NCBI RefSeq assembly: GCF_900186865.1
Contig: NZ_LT906480.1
Coordinates: forward strand, 514,001 to 578,000
Origin: Stenotrophomonas maltophilia
Lineage (GTDB): Bacteria > Pseudomonadota > Gammaproteobacteria > Xanthomonadales > Xanthomonadaceae
DNA length: 64,000 nucleotides
Direction of reading: 5' to 3'
Within the stretch, counting starts at the first letter, position 1, and the number at the start of each line of letters is the position of its first letter. The notes under the pieces were generated by a model. The model was not told the origin of the DNA. It saw only the letters and a list, made by a program, of their open reading frames with translations, and made no database searches. This document shows positions 57,250 through 64,000 of the stretch, piece after piece. Both the position numbers and the translations under genes were made by a program.

Positions 57250-58715
57250 TCAAGCCGAACCTGTGGCAGAAGCTGGCGGCGGTGATCGCTGCGCTGATGC
57301 TGATGTGCTGCATGGCGTTGCTGGCGCTGCAGATGCGCGCCAACACCCGCCACGAGCAGGAAGTGGTGCAGCGGTTGTCGCTGGGCCTGGCCGAGCACAT
57401 TGCCCAGCGCAGCGAACTGATGGACACCAGCGGCATGCGTGACGCCGCCGTGCGCGCGCTGTTCGGCCAGCTGATGGCGGTCAACCCCAGCGTCGAGGTC
57501 TACCTGCTGGACGACCAGGGCCGCATCCTCGGCCACGATGCGCCAACAGGCCATCTGGTGCGCAACCGGGTGGACGTGGCACCGCTGCGCCGGCTGCTGG
57601 CCGGTGCACCGTTGCCGATCCTGGGCGATGACCCGCGCAGCGCGGATGGCCGCAAGGTGTTCAGTGCCGCGCCGCTGATCGTGCAGGGTCGCCAGGCCGG
57701 TTATGTGTACGTGGTGCTGGTCGGCGAACACCGTCAGATGCTGTCCGACGACCTTGCCGCCGGCAGCCAGTGGAACACCACGCTGTGGTCGGTGATGCTT
57801 GTCGGCAGCCTGGGCCTGCTGGCCGGGCTGGTGGCCTTCTACTGGGTGACGCGCCCGCTGCGGCGGCTGACCCGGCGCATCCAGGCCTTTGACATCGACG
57901 CACCCACGCCATTGCCGCCGCCGGAGCCGCTGCGTCCCGGTGAGCGCGACGAGCTGGTGATCCTCGAACACGCACACGCGCAGATGGCGCAGCGGCTCGG
58001 CGAGCAGTGGCAGCAGCTGCGCCAGCAGGACCTGCAGCGCCGCGAGCTGGTCGCCAACATCTCGCACGACCTGCGCACGCCGTTGTCGTCGCTGCACGGC
58101 TATCTGGAAACGCTGGCGCTGAAGGACGCCACGCTGTCGCCGGACGAGCGCCGCCGCTACCTCGGTATCGCGCTGGCGCAGAGCGCCAAGGTTGGCCGGC
58201 TTGCGCGTGCGCTGTTCGAGCTGGCGCGGCTGGAACATGGCGAAGTGCGCCTGGAGTGGGAGGTGTTCGCATTGCCGGAGCTGCTGCAGGACGTGCTGCA
58301 GAAATTCGAGCTGGCGGCGCAGGCTCGCAACCAGTACCTGCACGCGGACTTCCCGCCCGGCCTGCCGCTGGTGCGCGCCGATCTGGGCCTGGTCGAGCGG
58401 GTGCTGACCAACCTGCTCGACAACGCGCTGCGGCATGCGCCCGACGGTGGGCGGATCGAGGTGTGCCTGCGCGCGACGCCGGACAGCGTGGAGGTGAGCG
58501 TGGCCGATGATGGACCTGGTGTTGCCCCTGCACTGCGCACGCAGCTGTTCCAGGCACCGGCCGCGCTGGGCGCGCGACGTGGAGAGAACGGCGGGTTGGG
58601 CCTGCTGATCGTGCAGCGCATCGTGCAGTTGCACGGCCGTCGCATCGAACTGCGTGACAGCGAGCGCGGCGCGTTGTTCGCGTTTGCGTTGCCGCGTGCG
58701 GAACCAGCGGTCTAG
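57246..58715 (+). CDS. Sensor histidine kinase, partner of the OmpR-type regulator
   Basis: The 489-residue kinase has two membrane helices (about 10-30 and about 180-200) around a 150-residue periplasmic domain (VEVYLLDDQGRILGHDAPTG), a HAMP linker (TRPLRRLTRRIQAF), HisKA with His in VANISHDLRTPLSSLHGYLE, and an ATPase domain (LTNLLDNALRHAP, DDGPGVAP, GGLGLLIVQRIV). It overlaps its regulator. Its TAG stop shares the CTAG palindrome with the stop of the convergent kinase gene. Confidence 0.92.
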   Translation: MIKPNLWQKLAAVIAALMLMCCMALLALQMRANTRHEQEVVQRLSLGLAEHIAQRSELMDTSGMRDAAVRALFGQLMAVNPSVEVYLLDDQGRILGHDAPTGHLVRNRVDVAPLRRLLAGAPLPILGDDPRSADGRKVFSAAPLIVQGRQAGYVYVVLVGEHRQMLSDDLAAGSQWNTTLWSVMLVGSLGLLAGLVAFYWVTRPLRRLTRRIQAFDIDAPTPLPPPEPLRPGERDELVILEHAHAQMAQRLGEQWQQLRQQDLQRRELVANISHDLRTPLSSLHGYLETLALKDATLSPDERRRYLGIALAQSAKVGRLARALFELARLEHGEVRLEWEVFALPELLQDVLQKFELAAQARNQYLHADFPPGLPLVRADLGLVERVLTNLLDNALRHAPDGGRIEVCLRATPDSVEVSVADDGPGVAPALRTQLFQAPAALGARRGENGGLGLLIVQRIVQLHGRRIELRDSERGALFAFALPRAEPAV

Positions 58716-60058
58716 CAGGCCGCATCGCACTCCACGGCAGCGCCGCTTTCCAACGGCAGGTGCAGTCGGATGCAGGCACCACCCAGCTCCGAATCGGTTA
58801 CTTCGACCTGGCCGCCATGCTTGTCGGCCACCACCTGCACCAGCGCCAGTCCGAGGCCGAAACCGGGGCTACCCGGATCCAGCCGCACATAGGGTTGCAG
58901 CACCTGGCCGCGCAGTTCGGGTGCGATGCCGGGGCCATCGTCCTCCACCTGCAGGCACAGCCAGCCGTCGTTGACCGTGCTGGCGATACGGATCTGCCGC
59001 CGCGCATAGCGCAGGGCATTGCCGAGCAGATTGCGCAATGCCAGTTCCAGCATGTGCCGGTTGACGTTGACCAGGCCCGCCGGCGACAGCATCTGCTGTA
59101 CCGGCATCGGCAGCGGTGCGAACTGGGCCACCACGCCACGTACCAGTGCCGCCAGCTGCAGGCGCTGGCGGGTCAGCTGATGGCAGCGGCCGAGCGCGGC
59201 GTACTCGACGCCGGCATCGGTGAGGTGCTGCAGCCGATCGACATCAGTGCGCAGGCCGCCCAAGGCATCACGCTGGATCTCGTCCAGCGCGGTGTCCTCC
59301 AGGTCGGCCAGGCCGAAACGCATCCGCGCCAGCGGCGTGCGGACTTCGTGCGCCACTGCCTGGGCCAGCACGCGCTGGCTTTCCAGCAACTGCTGCAGCT
59401 GCTCGGCCATGTGATTGAAGGCATTGGCCAGCGGCCGTACCAGCGCTGTGCCGGCGCGCGGGGCGCGCGTGTCCAGCTGTCCGTCGCGCATCTGCCGGGC
59501 GGCCTGTGCCAGCTGCGAGACGTCGCGCCACAGGCGGTAGACCATCACGTACATCGGCAGCGCCACGGCCACCATCAGGATCAGCAGCAGGATCGCCACG
59601 CCTGACACTTCGCTGTCCTGCCAGCCCTCGTCAGGCAGCGCTTCGTCCAACGGCCCAAGCATCACCGCGTAGTCGCTGTCGCCGATCCGCTGCAGGCTGC
59701 GCATGTGCTCCAGGTCGATCTGCACCCGGCCGTTGCTGAAGGGGGGGCGCTGGCTGGCCGGCAGCGCCTTCATCGCCTCTGCCAACGGCACCATGCGCAG
59801 GGCATAGGCGAAGTCGGCGTCCAGTTCGCGCGCCAGCGTCGGCCACTGCTCGCGGGGGGTTTCGGCGAAGCGGTGCTGCAGCAGGGCATGGGTGCCACGC
59901 ATTTCGGCCTGCAGTCCGGCTTCGGTGCGGTCTTCCAGCAGCGCATCCCAGGCCCACAGTCCCAGCACGATCAGCAACAGATGGGCAACCAGGAAGCCGA
60001 TGCCGTAGCGGAGGAAGTGGAAGGCGTGGCCGCGCATCGCCGAGGGCGTACGCTTCAT
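58712..60058 (-). CDS. RstB-like sensor histidine kinase
   Basis: The 448-residue kinase has two membrane helices (about 14-34 and about 150-170), a periplasmic domain with the RstB-type pattern REQWPTLARELDADFAYALR, a HAMP domain, HisKA with His in AVAHEVRTPLARMRFGL, and the ATPase boxes LRNLLGNALRYAR, EDDGPGIAPEL and GFGLGLALVQ. The start at 60058 overlaps the regulator stop (ATGA); an ATG two codons earlier (60064) is equally possible. It pairs with the RstA-like regulator. Confidence 0.88.
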   Translation of the reverse strand: MKRTPSAMRGHAFHFLRYGIGFLVAHLLLIVLGLWAWDALLEDRTEAGLQAEMRGTHALLQHRFAETPREQWPTLARELDADFAYALRMVPLAEAMKALPASQRPPFSNGRVQIDLEHMRSLQRIGDSDYAVMLGPLDEALPDEGWQDSEVSGVAILLLILMVAVALPMYVMVYRLWRDVSQLAQAARQMRDGQLDTRAPRAGTALVRPLANAFNHMAEQLQQLLESQRVLAQAVAHEVRTPLARMRFGLADLEDTALDEIQRDALGGLRTDVDRLQHLTDAGVEYAALGRCHQLTRQRLQLAALVRGVVAQFAPLPMPVQQMLSPAGLVNVNRHMLELALRNLLGNALRYARRQIRIASTVNDGWLCLQVEDDGPGIAPELRGQVLQPYVRLDPGSPGFGLGLALVQVVADKHGGQVEVTDSELGGACIRLHLPLESGAAVECDAAC

Positions 60059-60744
60059 CCCCATGCCGAGCGGCTGAACAGGTAGCCGCGGCCGCGCACG
60101 GTCTTGATCCGTTCCGGCTGCTCCGGGTTGTCGCCCAGCTTGCGGCGCAGGCGCGAGATGCGGGCATCGATTGAACGGTCCAGACCGTCGAAGGCGATCC
60201 CGCGCAGGCCGCGCAGCAGCGCATCGCGGTCCAGGATCTGGCCAGCATTGCTGGCCAGCAGGAACAGCAGGTCGAACTCGGCAGTGGTGAGCTCCAGCAG
60301 CGCGCCCTGCAGTTGCACGTTGCGGGTGGACGGATCGATGCTCAGCTCGCCGAAGCGGAGGCTGCCGTCGCGTGGTTCGACCCGGCGGTGACGGCGCAGG
60401 TGGGCGCGCAGGCGGGCCAGCAGCACCCGTGGTTCGATCGGCTTGCCGATGTAATCATCGGCGCCCAGTTCCAGTCCCAGCACCTGGTCGATGTTGTCGG
60501 TGCGGGCGGTCAGCACGCAGATGATGCCGTCATAGTGGGGGCGGATCTGCCGACACACTTCGAAACCATCCTGGTCGGGCAGGCCGACATCGAGCAGGAC
60601 CAGGGCGGGCTTGTCGGCCAGGATCCGGGCCACCGCACGCTCACCGCTGCGCTCGTGGGCTACCTGGTAGCCATGCCGCTGCAGATAGTCGCTGACCATC
60701 GTACCCAGGCGGGCATCGTCTTCGACCAGTACGATATCCAGCAT
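60055..60744 (-). CDS. RstA-like OmpR-family response regulator
   Basis: The 229-residue regulator starts at MLDIVLVEDDARLGTMVSDY. The receiver has D52 in LLDVGLPDQDG and Lys in YIGKPIEP, and the winged helix has LTTAEFDLLFLLASNAG, RSIDARISRLRRKLG and VRGRGYLFSR. The receiver and the RLRAHLRRHRR linker resemble E. coli RstA. A direct repeat GTTAC-N5-GTTAC lies upstream, as expected for this family, between it and the asparagine-synthetase-like gene. Confidence 0.9.
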   Translation of the reverse strand: MLDIVLVEDDARLGTMVSDYLQRHGYQVAHERSGERAVARILADKPALVLLDVGLPDQDGFEVCRQIRPHYDGIICVLTARTDNIDQVLGLELGADDYIGKPIEPRVLLARLRAHLRRHRRVEPRDGSLRFGELSIDPSTRNVQLQGALLELTTAEFDLLFLLASNAGQILDRDALLRGLRGIAFDGLDRSIDARISRLRRKLGDNPEQPERIKTVRGRGYLFSRSAWG

Positions 60745-60916
60745 TTTCAAGGCCTCCGTGGACGCACACGTACCGCCACGGCACGAGCGCGGCGATGCTA
60801 TCCCAGCCTTCGGGCCGCCCGGGTCCCGGGGGCGGGCGCCATTCAGCCGGGGTTGCTGGCGCACGGGCCGGGCCTCAGGCCTGGCAACAACTTGGCGTCC
60901 AGCATAGCCTGATGCT

Positions 60917-60931
60917 GTTACAAAACGTTAC
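60917..60931. promoter_or_regulatory. GTTAC-N5-GTTAC direct repeat, probable RstA/PhoP-type box
   Basis: GTTAC occurs at 60917 and 60927 (GTTACAAAACGTTAC), one helical turn apart, as in boxes bound by OmpR-family dimers. It lies in the 353-bp gap 60745-61097 between the divergent rstA-like gene and the asparagine-synthetase-like gene. I see nothing else coding in the gap, only GC-rich sequence. Confidence 0.6.
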
Positions 60932-61097
60932 CTTCGTGATACGCACGGTGACCATCGCTGACAGCAAAGCGACTGACGCAGGGCCGGGGGCGGGCCGAGC
61001 ATGGAGTCTCCTCCGCTCCGCGTGTCGCTCCCATGTCGCCCGCCGCCGCCGCCTGCCTGCTGAACCCGTCCCGCCGCTGCCGCTGCGGAGGTGCCCG

Positions 61098-62999
61098 ATG
61101 AGCGGCGTGGTCGGGGCCTGGCTGCCGCCCGCCGAGGACGAACACCTGCTGCAGCAGCTGGCGCCAATGCTGCGCGCCCTTCAGCAGCGCGGCCGGGGGC
61201 GCATCGGCTACTGGACCGACGCCGAGGCCGGCCTGGCGCTGGGCCACTGCCGGGCGCCAACCGATACGCCGTTGCAGCCCCTGAGTTCGGACTGTGGCCG
61301 TTACGTGCTGTGCCTGGATGGCCGGTTGTACAACCGGGCCGACCTGCAGTCGCAGCTGCGCGATCTGCCACGCAGCTGCAGCGATGCGCGGCTGCTGCTG
61401 CAGGCGATCATCGAATGGGGCGTGGAACGGGCGCTTTCCCGCATCGAGGGCGCGTTCGGTTTCAGCGTATGGGACCGCGAGTCGCGCGAACTGTGGCTGG
61501 CCCGCGACCCGGTTGGCGAGCGGCCGCTGTACTACGGCTGGTACCAGGGCCGGTTCCTGTTCGCCTCGGAAATGAAGGCACTCCAGGCCTTTGCCGGTTT
61601 CGCCCCGAGCATCGATCAGGATGCGCTGAGCCTGCTGCTGCGCCATGACTACGTGCCGGCACCGCACACCATCTACCGCGGCATCCACAAGCTGGTGGCA
61701 GGCGCGATGCTGCGCATCGATCTGAATGACCATGCGGCTGGCGGCTCCAGCCAGGCCGCACAGGGTGGTTCACGCTACTGGTGCGCACGCGATGCGATGC
61801 AGAGCGCACTGCAGGAACCGCTGCTGCCGGCGCCGAGCCTGGAGCAGGCGACCGACCAGCTGGAAACTGCGTTGCAGAAGGCCATCGCCGCACGCATGCA
61901 TTCGCCGCTGGCCTGCGGTGCGTTCCTGTCCGGCGGCACCGATTCCTCGCTGGTGACGGCGATGATGCAGGCACAGTCGACGCTACCGATCGAAGCGTGG
62001 ACGGTTGGCTTCGACGATCCCGGCCATGACGAGAGCGATTGGGCCTCGCAGGTCGCGCGGCATCTGGGCGTGCAGCACCACCTGCACCGCATGGATGCGC
62101 GACAAGGCCTGGATCTGCTGCAGCGGCTGCCGCAGGTCTGGTGCGAACCGTTCGCCGATGCCTCGCAGCTGCCGACCCTGCTGGCCAGTGAACTGCTGGG
62201 CGCGCGCAAGCCGGTGGCCCTCACCGGCGACGGTGGCGATGAACTGTTCTTCGGCCACCCCAGCTATGGCCGCGCGCTGCGCAATGCGCGCCTGTGCGGT
62301 GGCCTGCCAGACTGGGTGCGTGATCTGGCGCGGCGCAGTGGCAACCGCATGAATGTCGAGCGCGGCCGCCTGGGCGGCTGGCGCGCACTGGTGGCGGAAG
62401 TCGCCGCCAACGACGTGGAAGGTCACTACCTGCAGCGCGTGACGCGCTGGCGGCAGCCGGCGCAGGTGGTGCTGGGTGCACGCGAGCCGATGACGATCTT
62501 CCAGCAGCAGGACACGGCGCTGCCGGCCGAGGCCCGCATCCAGCTGCTGGATTTCCGCATGGATCTGGCGGAGGGCATCCTCGCCAAGGTCGATCGCGCG
62601 GGCATGGCGGCGGGCGTGGAGACGCGCGCGCCGCTGCTGGACATGGAGGTGGTGCGGTTGGCCTGGCGCCTGCCGCAGCACCTGAAGTACCACGATGGGG
62701 AGCACAAGCGGATCCTCAAGCACCTGCTCGCGCGCTACCTGCCCGAGCCGCTGGTGTATCGCCCCAAGCGCGGCTTCGGACCGCCGATGGCGCGCTGGTT
62801 GGCGGGCCCGCTGCGCGACTGGGCGGAGGCACTGCTGGACCCGCAGCTGCTGCGCAACCAGGGCTGCTTCGATGCGGCACGCGTGCGCGGCATCCGGGAA
62901 GCGTTCCTGCGTGGCGAACGCAAGTGGCACACGCACCTGTGGAACGTGTTGATGTTCCAGGCGTGGCACCAGCACTGGCACGTCAATCGCGGGCGTTGA
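61098..62999 (+). CDS. Asparagine-synthetase-like ATP-dependent amide ligase lacking the glutaminase cysteine
   Basis: The 633-residue protein starts at ATG 61098 with GGAGGTG 5 nt upstream. It keeps the two-domain plan of AsnB. The synthetase half is intact: pyrophosphatase loop LSGGTDSSLV (278-286), LTGDGGDELFFGHP and KRGFGPPMARWL. The N-terminal half begins MSGVVGAW, so the catalytic Cys 2 of glutamine amidotransferases is Ser. The glutamine-site NGE is DGR (Asp 74, Arg 76). It should not use glutamine. It may use free ammonia or another amine. Divergent from RstAB with a shared box, so probably under their control. Confidence 0.85.
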   Translation: MSGVVGAWLPPAEDEHLLQQLAPMLRALQQRGRGRIGYWTDAEAGLALGHCRAPTDTPLQPLSSDCGRYVLCLDGRLYNRADLQSQLRDLPRSCSDARLLLQAIIEWGVERALSRIEGAFGFSVWDRESRELWLARDPVGERPLYYGWYQGRFLFASEMKALQAFAGFAPSIDQDALSLLLRHDYVPAPHTIYRGIHKLVAGAMLRIDLNDHAAGGSSQAAQGGSRYWCARDAMQSALQEPLLPAPSLEQATDQLETALQKAIAARMHSPLACGAFLSGGTDSSLVTAMMQAQSTLPIEAWTVGFDDPGHDESDWASQVARHLGVQHHLHRMDARQGLDLLQRLPQVWCEPFADASQLPTLLASELLGARKPVALTGDGGDELFFGHPSYGRALRNARLCGGLPDWVRDLARRSGNRMNVERGRLGGWRALVAEVAANDVEGHYLQRVTRWRQPAQVVLGAREPMTIFQQQDTALPAEARIQLLDFRMDLAEGILAKVDRAGMAAGVETRAPLLDMEVVRLAWRLPQHLKYHDGEHKRILKHLLARYLPEPLVYRPKRGFGPPMARWLAGPLRDWAEALLDPQLLRNQGCFDAARVRGIREAFLRGERKWHTHLWNVLMFQAWHQHWHVNRGR

Positions 63000-63017
63000 G
63001 ATTCCTTCGCGGTTTGT

Positions 63018-63655
63018 TCTGCGTGGCGCAGGGCGTAGGCCCTTGCGTACGAATGTCCTCCGGCGCCGGCCGTTGGCCGTCACCTCCCCCTTTACTTCGT
63101 ACGCAAGGGCCTACGCCCTGCGTTCGGACTTCGTCGACGCCTCGTTGAAAGGCGCCGCGAGCGCTGCGCTTTTCCTTTCCTGCCGCAAGCCGAGCCTCGT
63201 CGGGGCGGGCAGGGGTTTGGGCAAAGTAAAGGAGGAGGTGACGGCCAACGGCCGGCGCCGGGGGACATTTGCCCAGGCCCCTGCTTGTCTCGGCGGGGCC
63301 CGTCAGTTCGCGGGGAATCGGGACGAAGACACGCGTGTGGCGGATTCATTCTGCGTGGCGCCGTGCGGATGCCCTTGCGTACGAATGTCCTCCGGCGCCG
63401 GCCGTTGGCCGTCACCTCCCCCTTTACTTCGTACGCAAGGGCATCCGCACGGCGTTCGGAGTTTGTCGGCGCTTCCTTGAAAGCGGCCGCGCGTGCTGCG
63501 CTTTCCTCACCGCACGCCGAGCCTCGTCGGGGCGGGCAGGGGTTTGGGCAAAGTAAAGGAGGAGGTGACGGCCAACGGCCGGCGCCGGGGGACATTTGCC
63601 CAGGCCCCTGCCTGCCCCGGCGGGGCCCTTCAGTTCGCGGCGAATCCAGACGAGG
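63018..63655. repeat. Two tandem copies of an approximately 320-bp highly structured repeat
   Basis: Copy 1 starts near 63018 and copy 2 near 63349. Each has a perfect 25-bp inverted repeat (63029-63053 with 63096-63120; 63361-63385 with 63428-63452) whose outer half differs between copies but stays complementary. Each also has a 28-nt inverted repeat, in copy 1 63060-63087 with 63234-63261 (CCGGCGCCGGCCGTTGGCCG...). CTTTACTT and AAGTAAAG extend it. This fills the gene-free region 63000-63689. No coding frame here is convincing. Confidence 0.8.
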
Positions 63656-63689
63656 AAGCGCTCTTCAATGCAGACGCCAGGCAAAAAAA

Positions 63690-63719
63690 GACCCGGCAGA
63701 GGGAGGGATCTGCCGGGTC
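63690..63719 (-). terminator. Terminator of the minus-strand gene at the window edge
   Basis: Read on the minus strand, GACCCGGCAGA-TCCCTCCC-TCTGCCGGGTC is an 11-bp stem followed by seven T residues. It lies 47 bp after the stop at 63766. Confidence 0.85.
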
Positions 63720-63765
63720 CGGATTGCGTGGGGGGAGGGACCCACGCAATGAGCGTTGCGTCGCG

Positions 63766-64000
63766 TCAGTGGTTGCTCGCGTCCGCCGTTGATTCGTTGT
63801 AGCGCTGCACCAGTTCGGACCAGGCCTTGCCGGCCTGCAGGCCGAGACCGACCACGTCCTGCTGGGCCTGACCCAGCCGCTGCAGGTTGTCCTGCCACAG
63901 CTGTGCGCCCTTGTTGAGCATCCCGGCCGCGTCGTCGCTGCGGGCCAGTTCGCCCAGCCAGCCGCCGGTCGCGGTCAGGTTGCGCTCCATCGCCTTCAGC
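63766..64000 (-). CDS. Phasin-like helical protein, C-terminal part (5' partial)
   Basis: The frame runs off the window end, with LKAM at the edge and TGA at 63766. The visible 78 residues (ERNLTATGGWLGELARSDDA, then LWQDNLQRLGQAQQDVVGLG and AWSELVQRYNESTA) are amphipathic helix, Gln- and Trp-containing, as in phasin-like or polyhydroxyalkanoate-granule proteins. An internal ATG at 63990 could be the start of a very short protein, but the frame continues upstream. The family call is weak. A strong terminator follows the gene. Confidence 0.5.
   Translation of the reverse strand, partial: LKAMERNLTATGGWLGELARSDDAAGMLNKGAQLWQDNLQRLGQAQQDVVGLGLQAGKAWSELVQRYNESTADASNH

Noticed and set aside
63043..63480. 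Several short frames in the 63-63.7 kb repeat
   Set aside because: They follow the inverted repeats, have repetitive products and no ribosome sites.
1..64000. tRNA or rRNA genes, insertion sequences, prophage or integron parts
   Set aside because: I found no cloverleaf with a TTCGA arm, no rRNA signature and no transposase or integrase motif in any frame.

Overview
The window is a high-GC (about two thirds G+C) bacterial chromosome segment that most likely comes from the Stenotrophomonas maltophilia complex (Xanthomonadaceae). The main evidence is the many short palindromes headed by GTAG with a GCCGGCC-GCTG-GCCGGC type core, which match the SMAG repeats known from S. maltophilia. Gene content (fabA-fabB pair, dadA-alr with Lrp, DUF3247 and DUF3297 proteins, BtuB behind a cobalamin riboswitch) fits as well. 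I see no rRNA, tRNA, CRISPR array, prophage or insertion sequence. It reads as core chromosome densely sprinkled with small palindromic repeats.

Layout. 1-5.2 kb: the tail of an ECF sigma factor, then four same-strand genes for exported proteins ending in a CsgG-like lipoprotein. 5.2-10.5 kb: a repeat cluster, an M28 peptidase, a LytS/LytTR two-component pair and small envelope proteins. 10.8-15 kb: an MpaB-family oxygenase, then a TetR regulator divergent from two overlapping MFS transporters, with three operator-like palindromes between them. 15-20.5 kb: an M13 metallopeptidase and a large sensor/PAS/GGDEF/EAL protein split by one in-frame amber codon. 20.6-25.5 kb: LysR/DoxX/dioxygenase, a CPA1 antiporter and small conserved proteins. 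25.7-29 kb: small genes, motB-motA and a cytosolic msrB. 29-33.7 kb: lrp, dadA-alr (D-alanine metabolism) and repeats. 33.8-39.2 kb: a hybrid histidine kinase, then the overlapping set rsmC-rsuA-HAD hydrolase. 39.3-42.3 kb: fabA-fabB and dinB. 42.3-46.8 kb: an MBL-fold protein, an NAD(P)-binding protein, LysR, a methyltransferase and gph. 46.9-51.5 kb: btuB with its cobalamin riboswitch, a histidine phosphatase, TfoX-C and free-Met-sulfoxide reductase genes, and bioD. 51.6-60.7 kb: a MocR regulator, a secreted methionine-sulfoxide repair operon (msrB-dipZ-msrA) divergent from an OmpR-type two-component system, and an RstB/RstA-like pair. 61-64 kb: an asparagine-synthetase-like enzyme without its glutaminase cysteine, a long tandem structured repeat, and a partial gene at the edge.

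Systems that work together: (i) the repair operon, in which a DipZ-type membrane thiol carrier would reduce exported MsrA and MsrB, next to a two-component system that could control it; (ii) Lrp-dadA-alr for alanine racemisation and catabolism; (iii) fabA-fabB for unsaturated fatty acids; (iv) MotA-MotB for flagellar torque; (v) riboswitch-controlled B12 uptake.

The least explained material is the four-gene CsgG-like export cluster, the Ser2 asparagine-synthetase homologue next to RstAB, the amber-split EAL protein, and several repeat families whose stems covary between copies.
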